From Desulfobacterales bacterium (GTDB lineage: Bacteria > Desulfobacterota > Desulfobacteria > Desulfobacterales > ETH-SRB1), in NCBI GenBank assembly GCA_030017395.1, contig JASEIZ010000003.1, positions 1 to 23,866 of the forward strand: a stretch of DNA of 23,866 nucleotides, read 5' to 3'. The notes under the pieces were generated by a model that saw only the letters and a program-made list of their open reading frames with translations, had not been told where the DNA came from and did no database searches. Below are positions 8,030-15,913 of this stretch, piece after piece. Both the position numbers and the translations under genes were made by a program. Every line of letters starts with the position of its first letter. The first letter of the stretch is position 1.

Positions 8030-8986
8030 ATGCTTAATCCTGATTCAAAAAAACGGCTTGCAAAGCTTTTCGGCAAAAATGTCAAATTCAATGAACCTAT
8101 GTCCAGACATACCTCTTTGCGGATTGGCGGGCCTGCCTGGGCTTTTGTAACCCCTGAAAGTTTTGAAAAACTTTTGGAGCTTATCAGATGGTCTAAGGAA
8201 AATGAAATTTACTGCATGGTGATAGGTAGCGGCACAAATCTTCTTGTAAAAGACGGCGGCATAAACGGGATTGTGGTTGCTCTTAAAAAGTGTCTTGACG
8301 GCATTACCGGCATTGCCGGAACAGGCAGCGAAAAGGACTTTGTAACTGTTACGGCCATGGCCGGCACAAAGCTTCAGACACTTTGTTCTTTTGCCATAAA
8401 CAATGGCCTTGAAGGAATGAATTTTGCTATTGGCATTCCCGGAACCGTTGGCGGTGCCATTATAATGAATGCCGGCGCTTCTTATGGATCAATGGCCGGT
8501 GTTGTTGATTCTATAAAGGTTTTACTGTCCACAGGGGAAACCAGAGTTATTTTAAGGCAAAATTTGCAGTTTAATTACAGAAAACTCTCATGGGACAGGA
8601 AGATAATAGATATTGATAACGGGCAACCTATTATATTAAGCGGCTGTTTTTCTCTGCGTACTTCGGACCCGCAAAAGCTGAAAAAGCAGGCTATAGAAAT
8701 TTTGAAGGCACGCAAAAAAAGACAGCCTTCAGGCTTTCCAAGCGCAGGATGTTTTTTTAAAAATCCCGCATCCGGCAAAACAGCCGGGGAGCTTATTGAT
8801 CTGGCAGGGCTTAAAGGAAAGTCGATCGGGGGCGCAAAGATATCATCGAAACATGCAAATTTTATCATTAATAAAGGGAATGCATCGGCAGAAGATATGC
8901 TTGCGCTGATGGAACTCATTCAGGAAAAGGTGTTGAAAATCTTTAACATCAAGCTTGAACCGGAAATTACAATAATCGGGGAATAA
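8030..8986 (+). CDS. murB: UDP-N-acetylenolpyruvoylglucosamine reductase
   Basis: MurB is the FAD enzyme that reduces UDP-GlcNAc-enolpyruvate to UDP-MurNAc with NADPH in the cytoplasm. The 318-residue product shows the FAD-binding signature (HTSLRIGGPAWAFV, 27-40; VIGSGTNLLVKDGG, 64-77; GIPGTVGGAIIMNAGA, 135-150). The substrate-binding FNYRKLSW (181-188), PSAGCFFKNP (237-246) and the C-terminal EPEI with E312 are also visible. The short form without the extra loop of the enterobacterial enzyme points to the type II subgroup. The proton-donor position, serine in the best-studied enzymes, is C241 here. No ddl gene follows: ftsQ begins 4 bases after the stop. Confidence 0.95.
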   Translation: MLNPDSKKRLAKLFGKNVKFNEPMSRHTSLRIGGPAWAFVTPESFEKLLELIRWSKENEIYCMVIGSGTNLLVKDGGINGIVVALKKCLDGITGIAGTGSEKDFVTVTAMAGTKLQTLCSFAINNGLEGMNFAIGIPGTVGGAIIMNAGASYGSMAGVVDSIKVLLSTGETRVILRQNLQFNYRKLSWDRKIIDIDNGQPIILSGCFSLRTSDPQKLKKQAIEILKARKKRQPSGFPSAGCFFKNPASGKTAGELIDLAGLKGKSIGGAKISSKHANFIINKGNASAEDMLALMELIQEKVLKIFNIKLEPEITIIGE

Positions 8987-8990
8987 GTAT

Positions 8991-9827
8991 ATGCGACAAA
9001 ACTATTATAAAAACAGCCTGGCAAAAAGGCGCGCCAAAGTTATTCAGCGCATCATTTCCTGTTTCAAAATTATAGTTGCGGTCTCCCTGATGACGGCTAT
9101 GAGTGTTGTTTTCATTTTTGGTTATGATCTGTTGACTCAGTGTGATTATTTCAGGGCAAACAGTATAATCGTTAAGGGAACGAGCAGACTTTCCCAGAAT
9201 CAGATAATTAAGCATTCCGGTATTGATCAAGGAATAAACATTTTTTCCGTAAATCTTTTCGCAACAAGAAAAAGATTGTTGGCGCATCCATGGATAGCCG
9301 ATGCAGAAGTGAGGAGGGAACTTCCGGACGGAATAAATATAAGGATAAAGGAGCATAAGCCTCTTGCCGTCATAGACCTTGGCCGCAAATTTCTGATAAA
9401 TGATCACGGAGAGATATTTAAAGAGTTGGCGGCCTCAGATCCCAGCGATTTGCCGGTTATTATCGGTCTTGAGTTTTCCGATCTGGATGTTTCCGGAAAA
9501 TCCCGCAACATACCTTTTAATGCAGTAATGCATGTGTTGGAACTCGGGCAAAAGCCGGGATCAATTATTCCAAACAAATTATTAAAAGTAATAAGGGTTG
9601 ATAGAGAAATAGGCATCACACTTTATGCGTTTGACGGTATCAAAGCCATAAAACTTGGATATAATAACTATCCGAATAAGTATGAAAGACTTAAAAATGT
9701 TCTTTTCTATATGGAGAAAGGGCACGTGTTTTCAGATTTTGATACTATCGACTTGAAAAATTTAGATCGCATTGTGGTAAATCCGGTTAGAATTGGATCA
9801 CCGGCTATGGATTATAAGGAGGCTTAA
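8991..9827 (+). CDS. ftsQ: Cell division protein FtsQ (DivIB family)
   Basis: FtsQ is a bitopic inner-membrane divisome protein that links early and late division proteins. The 278-residue product has a basic cytoplasmic tail (about 1-22) and one transmembrane segment (about 23-46). A POTRA domain follows from about 55 to 125 (RANSIIVKGTSRLSQNQI, then HPWIADAEVRRELPDGINI). The C-terminal FtsQ domain carries RVDREIGITL and KLGYNNYPNKYERLKNVL. A GGGG about ten bases upstream may be its ribosome binding site. The stop codon lies one base before the ftsA start, and the ftsA ribosome binding site is inside the ftsQ end. Confidence 0.93.
   Translation: MRQNYYKNSLAKRRAKVIQRIISCFKIIVAVSLMTAMSVVFIFGYDLLTQCDYFRANSIIVKGTSRLSQNQIIKHSGIDQGINIFSVNLFATRKRLLAHPWIADAEVRRELPDGINIRIKEHKPLAVIDLGRKFLINDHGEIFKELAASDPSDLPVIIGLEFSDLDVSGKSRNIPFNAVMHVLELGQKPGSIIPNKLLKVIRVDREIGITLYAFDGIKAIKLGYNNYPNKYERLKNVLFYMEKGHVFSDFDTIDLKNLDRIVVNPVRIGSPAMDYKEA
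9817..9822 (+). promoter_or_regulatory. Shine-Dalgarno site fixing the ftsA start
   Basis: A perfect AGGAGG lies six bases before the ATG at 9829. It supports that ATG over a TTG 36 bases upstream in the same frame, whose added residues (MDHRLWIIRRLK) do not resemble FtsA. Confidence 0.85.
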
Positions 9828-9828
9828 G

Positions 9829-11055
9829 ATGGAGGGACAGAAAAAGATAATCGTCGGCCTTGATATCGGAACGACCAAAATTTGTGCTGTGGTTGGTGAA
9901 GTGTCAGGGGATGAAATAAACATCATCGGGATCGGCACCCATCCCTCAATCGGGCTTCGAAAAGGAGTGGTGGTTAATATTGAATCAACAGTAGAATCGA
10001 TAAAAAAGGCTGTTGAAGAGGCTGAACTTATGTCTGGATGTGAAATTTCATCTGTTTATGCCGGAATCGCCGGAGGACATATAACAGGTTTTAACAGCCG
10101 CGGGATTGTAGCAATAAAAGGTTCGGAAATAACAAAACAAGACGTGGAACGTGTAATTGATGCAGCGCGGGCAGTGGCTATTCCTATGGATCGCGAAGTA
10201 ATACATGTGCTTCCACAGGAGTTTATTGTGGATGACGAGGCCGGTATCCAGAATCCTGTCGGCATGGCCGGTGTACGATTAGAGGCAAAAATTCATATTG
10301 TTACAGGAGCTGTAACATCTGCCCATAACATTATAAAATGTGCAAATCGGTCAGGTCTTGATGTGTGCGATATTGTGCTTGAGTCTCTTGCTTCAAGTGA
10401 AGCGGTTTTGACCGATGAAGAAAAGGAATTGGGATCGGCGCTTATCGACCTTGGCGGCGGCACTTCGGATTTGGCTATTTTTTCAGGCGGCAATATCAGG
10501 CATACATTCGTACTTGGCATTGCGGGTAACAATCTTACGAATGACTTGGCAATCGGGCTGCGAACACCACATGCTGAAGCAGAAAACATAAAGAAGAAAT
10601 ACGGGACCTGTATTGTCCGCAATATACATGGTGAAGAAACAATCGAAGTGCCTGGAATGGGTGGGCGTAATCCCAGAAAACTTCCGATACAGATACTGGG
10701 AGAGATTTTAGAGCCACGTATGGAAGAGATTTTTATGCTGATAAAAAGGGAAATATACAGGGCCGGCATGGAGAACATTATTTCATCAGGAGTGGTTGTA
10801 ACGGGAGGTTCAGCCCTTCTGAATGGAGTCGCGGATGTCGCAGAATCTGTATTGCAACTTCCAACACGTCTTGGAAAACCCAGGGGGATCGGAGGTCTTG
10901 TCGATATAGTAAATAATTCCATGTATGCTACAGGTGTCGGACTCGTTCTATATGGAGCCAGAAATCAGAGTATAAAGAAATTCAGGATTCGTGACGGAAA
11001 TATATTTAATAATATCATGAGCAGGATGAAAAGATGGTTTAAAGATATAATTTAA
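9829..11055 (+). CDS. ftsA: Cell division protein FtsA (actin-like ATPase)
   Basis: FtsA is an actin-family protein that tethers FtsZ to the membrane and recruits later division proteins. The 408-residue product has phosphate-binding loop 1 (VGLDIGTTKICAVVGEV, 9-25) and the SHS2/1C subdomain (about 80-160, with HVLPQEFIVD). Phosphate-binding loop 2 (IDLGGGTSDLAIF, 206-218) and the adenosine motif VVTGGSALLNGV follow. The C-terminal amphipathic helix (NIMSRMKRWFKDII) is the expected membrane anchor. The start was moved to the ATG with the AGGAGG site. It is coupled to ftsQ by a 1-base gap. A repeat element of about 93 bases separates it from ftsZ. Confidence 0.96.
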   Translation: MEGQKKIIVGLDIGTTKICAVVGEVSGDEINIIGIGTHPSIGLRKGVVVNIESTVESIKKAVEEAELMSGCEISSVYAGIAGGHITGFNSRGIVAIKGSEITKQDVERVIDAARAVAIPMDREVIHVLPQEFIVDDEAGIQNPVGMAGVRLEAKIHIVTGAVTSAHNIIKCANRSGLDVCDIVLESLASSEAVLTDEEKELGSALIDLGGGTSDLAIFSGGNIRHTFVLGIAGNNLTNDLAIGLRTPHAEAENIKKKYGTCIVRNIHGEETIEVPGMGGRNPRKLPIQILGEILEPRMEEIFMLIKREIYRAGMENIISSGVVVTGGSALLNGVADVAESVLQLPTRLGKPRGIGGLVDIVNNSMYATGVGLVLYGARNQSIKKFRIRDGNIFNNIMSRMKRWFKDII

Positions 11056-11058
11056 TCT

Positions 11059-11151
11059 GTGACCGTTTACAATTTACAGTTATCGGTTCAAGGTTGAAAA
11101 AACTGTGAACCGACAACCGTGAACTGTGAACCGACAACCGTGAATGGCTAT
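11059..11151 (+). repeat. Family B repeat element between ftsA and ftsZ
   Basis: This spacer resembles the minus strand of the 19185-19320 element: both begin GT(A/G)ACCGTT, contain TTTACAGTTATC and the identical core GGTTGAAAAAACTGT, and end near AATGG. Inside it a 21-base unit beginning AACTGTGAACCG is repeated perfectly twice (11101-11121 and 11122-11142). The left part is inverted relative to these units (CGGTTCA against TGAACCG), so the RNA can fold into a hairpin. No clean target duplication is visible here. A TATAAT at 11149-11154 lies at its right end but lacks a good -35 partner. Confidence 0.7.
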
Positions 11152-11166
11152 AATTAACTTATATAT

Positions 11167-11176
11167 AGGGAGGGGA
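11167..11176 (+). promoter_or_regulatory. Shine-Dalgarno site fixing the ftsZ start
   Basis: The purine-rich AGGGAGGGGA lies a few bases before the ATG at 11180. An upstream in-frame ATG at 11144 has no such site and would add 12 residues unlike FtsZ, overlapping the repeat element. Confidence 0.8.
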
Positions 11177-11179
11177 ATT

Positions 11180-12361
11180 ATGTTTACATTTGTGGAAAGC
11201 GATAAATCTGCGAAGATCAAGGTTATTGGCGCAGGAGGGGCCGGAGGAAATGCAATCAACAACATGATTGATTCCAGGCTCCAGGGGGTAAAATTCATAG
11301 CAGTCAATACAGATTCCCAGGCTCTTGAGATATCAAGGGCGCCGATCAAGATCCAGATAGGGGGAAAAATTACAGAGGGCCTTGGCGCCGGCGCTAACCC
11401 CCAGGTGGGCAGAGAGGCAGCTCTGGAAAACGCAGATGCAATAAGAGAAGCCCTTAAAGATAGTCACATGGTATTTATTACCGCAGGCTTTGGAGGTGGA
11501 ACCGGCACCGGCGCTGCGCCTGTTATCGCTCAAATTTGTAAAGATATTGGGGCGCTGACGGTTGCGGTTGTGTCAAAACCTTTTTCATTTGAAGGGAAAA
11601 AAAGAACCAGGCAGGCAGAAGAAGGGATTGAAATATTAAAGGATGTTGCCGACACAGTGATTACAATACCAAATGACAGGCTAAGAGGCCTGGCATCCAA
11701 AAATGCAAAGATGATTGAAATGTTTAAAAAAGCAGATGAAGTGTTACTTCATTCAGTCAAGGGGATTACCGATCTTATCATGATGCCCGGCCTTGTAAAC
11801 CTTGATTTTGCTGATATAAGAACAATTATGTCAAAGGCTGGTCTGGCTATTATGGGTATCGGCGTTGCGAGCGGTGAAAATCGCGCAACTGATGCTGCTG
11901 AACGGGCAATATCTCATCCTCTTCTGGAAGATATTGCAATTGCCGGTGCCAAGGGTGTATTAATGAATATAACATGCCCCAGTGATTTGACAATGGAAGA
12001 GATGTCGGAAGCTTCAGAACGGATATATAGTGAAGTTGGTGAAGATGCAGATATTATATGGGGTGCGGTCGTTGATGACGGTCTTGCTGACGAGTTGAGA
12101 GTAACAGTGATTGCGACGGGAATAGGGGATGGTTCTGCATCGTCAAAGCAGAAAAATGGTTTTGACCATAGTCTGAGAGGTAAGGTCAGGGATATAACCC
12201 CTTCTGACTTGAAAAATTTCGTAGATTATGATGAGCCGACATTTATAAGACAGAAAGAGGCGGTTGGTGAATCCTCCGGTGCCGTATACAGGGGGTATAA
12301 GGGAATAATAATCGACAACGATCTTGATATTCCAACCTTTTTAAGAAAGAAGGCAGATTAG
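11180..12361 (+). CDS. ftsZ: Cell division GTPase FtsZ (tubulin homologue)
   Basis: FtsZ polymerises at mid-cell into the Z-ring and hydrolyses GTP. With the ATG chosen by its strong ribosome binding site, the product has 393 residues. The N-terminal glycine loop is GAGGAGGNAINNMI (17-30), the tubulin signature GGGTGTGAAP is at 105-114, and the T7 synergy loop is NLDFADI with N207, D209 and D212. A C-terminal linker leads to the conserved tail DLDIPTFLRKKAD, which binds FtsA and other partners. Everything is canonical. It ends the division cluster; the next plus-strand gene begins 40 bases later. Confidence 0.98.
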   Translation: MFTFVESDKSAKIKVIGAGGAGGNAINNMIDSRLQGVKFIAVNTDSQALEISRAPIKIQIGGKITEGLGAGANPQVGREAALENADAIREALKDSHMVFITAGFGGGTGTGAAPVIAQICKDIGALTVAVVSKPFSFEGKKRTRQAEEGIEILKDVADTVITIPNDRLRGLASKNAKMIEMFKKADEVLLHSVKGITDLIMMPGLVNLDFADIRTIMSKAGLAIMGIGVASGENRATDAAERAISHPLLEDIAIAGAKGVLMNITCPSDLTMEEMSEASERIYSEVGEDADIIWGAVVDDGLADELRVTVIATGIGDGSASSKQKNGFDHSLRGKVRDITPSDLKNFVDYDEPTFIRQKEAVGESSGAVYRGYKGIIIDNDLDIPTFLRKKAD

Positions 12362-12401
12362 TTTAATTTTAGCGAAACAAAAAAAATACAATGTTGAAAA
12401 G

Positions 12402-14033
12402 ATGGTGCGGGAAACCGACAAATCACATCGTAAGTTTGCTGAATTAGAGATCGGCGCAACACGAAAAGATTGGAAAGGGCGCATCAGGGTAGCGCTTGTA
12501 TATCCCAACAGATATTATGTTGGGATGTCTAACCTCGGTTTTCAGACAGTATACTATTTGCTCAACCAAATAGATCATGTATTATGCGAAAGGTCTTTCC
12601 TGCCGGAGAAAAGCGGATGTGCAACAGATCGCATAACTACGATAGAGTCGGGAAGGCCAATTTCAGATTTCGACATAATAGCCTTTTCTCTTTCGTTTGA
12701 AAACGACTACTTGAATGTTCTGACAATTCTCGAAAGAGCGGGGATACCCCTGCAATCCAGCCACAGAAAAGATATCCATCCTTTAATTGTAGCAGGAGGG
12801 GTTGCATGCTTTTTAAATCCTGAACCTATTGCCCGTTTTATAGATTGTTTTTTGATTGGGGAAGCAGAGGCAATGCTTCCTCGATTTTTTGAAGTTTTTC
12901 TGCCCGAACTGTTGAAGGCAGACAGAAAGTCGCATCTGAAAGATCTTGCCCGAAACGTTCCAGGAGCATATGTCCCTTGTTTTTACAAAACCACATACAA
13001 CATGGATGGAACTATTTGCTCTTTTGAGCCGACATGTGATGTGCCGGATAAAATCAAGCGCATTTTTATTGAAGACATTTCCCATATTCCCACCTGCAGC
13101 GTCATTTTGACTCCACATACAACATTTCAGCGAACATTTTTAATCGAGGTGAGCAGAGGCTGTCAGCACGGATGCCGCTTTTGCGCCGCCGGATATGTTT
13201 ACAGGCCGCCGCGATTCAGGTCCCTTTATATTCTGAAAAAATGTTTGGAACATGGAGCTTCGCTTACAGACAGAATCGGCTTTGTTGGAGCAGCGGTTTC
13301 AGATCATCCCGGAATTGCAGATTTATGCAGACCGGTTAAACAAATAAACACCAGAATATCTTTCAGCTCTTTAAGGGCTGATGCTCTGGTTCCCGAACTG
13401 ATATCGGCGCTCAGACAAAGCAGGGTCAAAACCGCAACCATTGCGCCTGATGCGGGTTCCGAATGGATGCGTAGAATAATCAATAAAAACATTACTGAAG
13501 AAAATATACTCGAGGCTGCTGAAACCCTTATTTTAAACTGTATTCCAAACTTAAAGCTATATTTTATGATAGGACTTCCGATTGTGCCAAAACCGTTTAC
13601 TCCCTTTCAGTGGGTTGCTATGGATGATGAACGCACATTAAAAAAGAAGATAAAGAGGGTAAAGGATGGCTTGAAAAAGGTTGCTAATATAAGAGTTAAT
13701 ACGGAGATTCCGCGTCATGCTTACATCCAGGCTCTGTTTTCGCGAGGAGATCGCAAAGTTGCAAAGATTTTATCTATGGCCAATCATAATTATGGCAACT
13801 GGGCTAAAACCTTAAAATCAACCGATTTAAATCCTGATTTTTATGTGCTGAGAGATCGCGTTTTAGATGAATTACTTCCCTGGGATTTTATTGATCATGG
13901 AATCAGAAAAACATATCTCGAGATAGAGTACAAAAAGGCGTTGCAGGGTAAAATCTCTGAACCATGCAAGGTTGAATCGTGTACTATATGTGGAGTCTGT
14001 AAGAAAAAAGGTTTTTCACACAAATGTATCTAA
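12402..14033 (+). CDS. Radical SAM protein (TIGR03960-like), apparently internally deleted
   Basis: The 543-residue product has an N-terminal B12-binding-like region (ALVYPNRYYVGMSNLGFQTV, 31-50; IVAGGVACFLNPEPI, 129-143). The radical SAM cluster motif is C254-x3-C258-x2-C261 (SRGCQHGCRFCAAG), and a C-terminal cysteine group ends in CTICGVC. This matches a widespread uncharacterised radical SAM family often found near ftsZ or rluD in Desulfobacterota; the reaction is unknown. At 391-404 the sequence runs GLPIVPKPFTPFQW. In relatives as I remember them, GLPTET and VPKPFTPFQW are separated by about 50 residues, so an in-frame deletion near 13578-13584 is likely. The frame stays open on both sides. 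The lost part belongs to the radical SAM barrel, so the protein may be non-functional. Confidence 0.85.
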   Translation: MVRETDKSHRKFAELEIGATRKDWKGRIRVALVYPNRYYVGMSNLGFQTVYYLLNQIDHVLCERSFLPEKSGCATDRITTIESGRPISDFDIIAFSLSFENDYLNVLTILERAGIPLQSSHRKDIHPLIVAGGVACFLNPEPIARFIDCFLIGEAEAMLPRFFEVFLPELLKADRKSHLKDLARNVPGAYVPCFYKTTYNMDGTICSFEPTCDVPDKIKRIFIEDISHIPTCSVILTPHTTFQRTFLIEVSRGCQHGCRFCAAGYVYRPPRFRSLYILKKCLEHGASLTDRIGFVGAAVSDHPGIADLCRPVKQINTRISFSSLRADALVPELISALRQSRVKTATIAPDAGSEWMRRIINKNITEENILEAAETLILNCIPNLKLYFMIGLPIVPKPFTPFQWVAMDDERTLKKKIKRVKDGLKKVANIRVNTEIPRHAYIQALFSRGDRKVAKILSMANHNYGNWAKTLKSTDLNPDFYVLRDRVLDELLPWDFIDHGIRKTYLEIEYKKALQGKISEPCKVESCTICGVCKKKGFSHKCI

Positions 14034-14070
14034 AACCCTGTGAAGCAATAAGAATTTAAAAGAAGAAAAC

Positions 14071-15063
14071 TTAAAATTCATTTTTAGCATTGACCAGCTC
14101 CGATTTTTGCAATGGCCGCAAGATTTTTATCAGTTTTTTCATGTCTTGCGGAACGGGTGCTTCAAAGGACATACCGATTTTTGCAACAGGATGAGTAAAT
14201 TCAAGTTGCCATGCATGAAGCATTTGTCTTGGCACAACCTTTATAATATCAGACGTAGCCACACCAGGAAGTAGTTTTTTCAATGTATTGCGACCACAAT
14301 AAACGGAATCGCCCAAAACAGGATGGTTGATTGCACTGCAATGAACTCGAATCTGGTGTGTGCGTCCTGTTTTTAAATTAATCTCAAGCAATGTTGCATC
14401 ACAAAAACGCTCCACAACCTTCCATGATGTTTCTGCGGAACGCGTTTTTCGACTTATTGTTGACATCTTCTTCCTGTCAATGGGATGCCTGCCGATCGGA
14501 AGTGAAATTGCGCCTGAATCAGATTCTATTTTGCCGTGAACAATTGCCAGATACCTTTTTTTAATCGTTCTTGACTTGAATTGCAAGGCCAGATCATTAT
14601 AAGCTACCTCGTTTTTTGCTACAACCAGCGCTCCTGATGTATTCTTATCAAGCCTGTGCACAATTCCATGCCTTAGTTTTTCTCCTATTTCTTGAAGGAT
14701 AGGGCAATGATAGAGAAGTCCATTTACCAGAGTTCCTTCATAGTGGCCTGGCGCTGGATGAACAACGAGTCCCGGCTGCTTGTTAATCACTATAAGATGC
14801 TCATCTTCGTATATAATATGTATCTCAACAGCAGGTTCAGGCTCGAACAAAAACGGTTTTGGGGATGGAATAAGACCGCATATTTCATCGCCTTTCCTTA
14901 CATAGTATCCCGGCTTTTTTAGCGTTCCATTAACAAGTATCTTCCCCTTGCGGATCAAACTTGCAGAAAGTGAGCGTGAACAGCCGGAAACGTAGGATGC
15001 AACAAACACATCAAGCCGCTTTTCGGCATCATGTTCATTAACAAGGATTGTAAAGTGAGACAT
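14071..15063 (-). CDS. rluD: 23S rRNA pseudouridine synthase, RluD family
   Basis: RluD-family enzymes isomerise uridines in 23S rRNA, in RluD itself in helix 69. With the start at MSHFTILVNE the product has 330 residues. An S4 RNA-binding domain spans about 15-65 (KRLDVFVASY.., SLIRKGKILVNG), and a catalytic domain contains GIVHRLDKNTSGALVVAKN with the catalytic aspartate D139. RTHQIRVH, the usual C-terminal catalytic-domain motif, follows. A longer frame back to 15174 exists, but its 37 extra residues come from a repeat region. GAGGTG eight bases before the ATG at 15063 supports the shorter form. It is the last gene of the minus-strand series, convergent with the radical SAM gene 37 bases away. 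Assignment among RluD, RluC and RluA is by motif and length. Confidence 0.9.
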   Translation of the reverse strand: MSHFTILVNEHDAEKRLDVFVASYVSGCSRSLSASLIRKGKILVNGTLKKPGYYVRKGDEICGLIPSPKPFLFEPEPAVEIHIIYEDEHLIVINKQPGLVVHPAPGHYEGTLVNGLLYHCPILQEIGEKLRHGIVHRLDKNTSGALVVAKNEVAYNDLALQFKSRTIKKRYLAIVHGKIESDSGAISLPIGRHPIDRKKMSTISRKTRSAETSWKVVERFCDATLLEINLKTGRTHQIRVHCSAINHPVLGDSVYCGRNTLKKLLPGVATSDIIKVVPRQMLHAWQLEFTHPVAKIGMSFEAPVPQDMKKLIKILRPLQKSELVNAKNEF

Positions 15064-15071
15064 TTGGAAAA

Positions 15072-15077
15072 CACCTC
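15072..15077 (-). promoter_or_regulatory. Shine-Dalgarno site fixing the rluD start
   Basis: Read on the minus strand, GAGGTG lies eight bases before the ATG at 15063. It selects this start over the in-frame one 111 bases upstream. Confidence 0.7.
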
Positions 15078-15082
15078 TTTTT

Positions 15083-15120
15083 GCGCAATTGAGCGCCGAT
15101 ACTTCGCTATTGTGTCGGCG
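15083..15120. repeat. Inverted repeat in the rluD leader
   Basis: CGCCGATA (15094-15101) faces TGTCGGCG (15113-15120), giving an eight-base stem with one G-T pair and an 11-base loop. Overlapping it, GCGC (15083-15086) faces GCGC (15093-15096). The structure ends close to the rluD ribosome binding site. The whole carD-rluD spacer (15064-15209) has no gene. The hairpin could be a dispersed repeat or a translational control element; the sequence alone does not decide. Confidence 0.55.
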
Positions 15121-15209
15121 TCTTTTCGCCTTCCTCGAACTCGAACAAAATTGAGCATTTTTCAAAGGTCTCAAAGTATTTTTGCTTGAAGTGATTATAG
15201 GGGGAATGT

Positions 15210-15743
15210 TTATTCTGGCTCATCAAATAGAGACTCTATCTTTGACATAATGGTCTCTTCGTTAGTGTTGGCAGCAATAGAAAGTTCGCTTACCAGCAAG
15301 CTTGTTGCGGTATCAAAAAGCTTGCGTTCTCCAAAGGACAGGTCTTTTGTTACTTTAATAAAATAAAGATCTCTAAACACTTCCGCAACGTCGTAAATAG
15401 ATCCGGTTTTAATTTTGTCCATATACTCTCTATATCTCCGGTTCCAAGTCTGGTTGTTAATTAACGATTCTTGATCCTGCCTAATAATATCATATACCTT
15501 TGCGACTTCTTGTTTGCTGATAATATCTCTTAATCTGACGGATTCTATATTCCAGATGGGGATCATGATAACCATATCGTTTTCAAGCACTTTCATGATG
15601 TAAAAATCATGTTTTTCATCGTTTACCACTCTGCTTTCGATTGCTTCAATACGGCCGACTCCGTGTGCAGGGTAAACAGCAAGATCACCGACTTTAAATT
15701 TGCGAATTTTCTTGTCTTTTATGTCAGCTGTTTTTTTTTGCAT
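15210..15743 (-). CDS. carD: CarD/CdnL-family RNA polymerase-binding transcription regulator
   Basis: CarD/CdnL proteins bind the RNA polymerase beta subunit and stabilise open promoter complexes, especially at rRNA promoters. The 177-residue product has the N-terminal RNA polymerase-interacting domain shared with the TRCF repair factor (FKVGDLAVYPAHGVGRIEAI, 16-35, then a beta-rich segment through IPIWNIESVRLR). The C-terminal part is helical (WNRRYREYMDKI, LSFGERKLFDTA). Length is typical of the family. The start has no obvious Shine-Dalgarno site. A good sigma70-type promoter lies about 100 bases upstream in the pth-carD spacer, so it is probably transcribed on its own. Confidence 0.9.
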   Translation of the reverse strand: MQKKTADIKDKKIRKFKVGDLAVYPAHGVGRIEAIESRVVNDEKHDFYIMKVLENDMVIMIPIWNIESVRLRDIISKQEVAKVYDIIRQDQESLINNQTWNRRYREYMDKIKTGSIYDVAEVFRDLYFIKVTKDLSFGERKLFDTATSLLVSELSIAANTNEETIMSKIESLFDEPE

Positions 15744-15844
15744 TTTTTATTATTGTTGAACGTCGATATTGTTGCTCAAATTTCGTGTCCTTGATTTCTA
15801 TCAAAGCCAAGGCGGTAATAAGTTATGAAATTTGAATTATTACT

Positions 15845-15873
15845 AATATATCATTGATCAATTTAATAATCAA
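15845..15873 (-). promoter_or_regulatory. Candidate sigma70 promoter for carD
   Basis: On the minus strand, TTGATT (15873-15868) and TATATT (15850-15845) are separated by exactly 17 bases. They lie in the AT-rich 170-base spacer between pth and carD. Downstream, the stretch around 15790-15815 holds a small inverted repeat (CCTTG with CAAGG, and TTGAT with ATCAA inside). No other gene is seen in this spacer. Confidence 0.5.
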
Positions 15874-15913
15874 CAAAGAAAAAAATTGATGTTTTACACG
15901 CGGATATTTATAT

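Noticed and set aside
8984..8994. A hidden or degraded ddl gene between murB and ftsQ, as in enterobacterial clusters
   Set aside because: Only 4 bases separate the two genes. ddl is simply absent from this cluster.
9793..9828. TTG start giving a longer FtsA
   Set aside because: The perfect AGGAGG before the ATG at 9829 and the family's usual N-terminus favour the shorter protein.
10293..10922. Long minus-strand open frame (209 codons) opposite ftsA
   Set aside because: It is antisense to a clearly recognised conserved gene, is rich in S, P and I as expected of a shadow frame, and has no recognisable domain.
11149..11154. TATAAT as an ftsZ promoter
   Set aside because: No acceptable -35 hexamer lies 16-18 bases upstream, and the hexamer is at the repeat boundary. 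Not strong enough to call.
13560..13610. Frameshift explanation for the missing segment in the radical SAM protein
   Set aside because: Both flanking conserved parts are in the same continuous frame and no missing segment is found in another frame.
14034..14070. Possible bidirectional terminator between the convergent radical SAM gene and rluD (GAATTT with AAATTC)
   Set aside because: The stem is short and purely AT, with a mismatch. It is too weak to list as a terminator.
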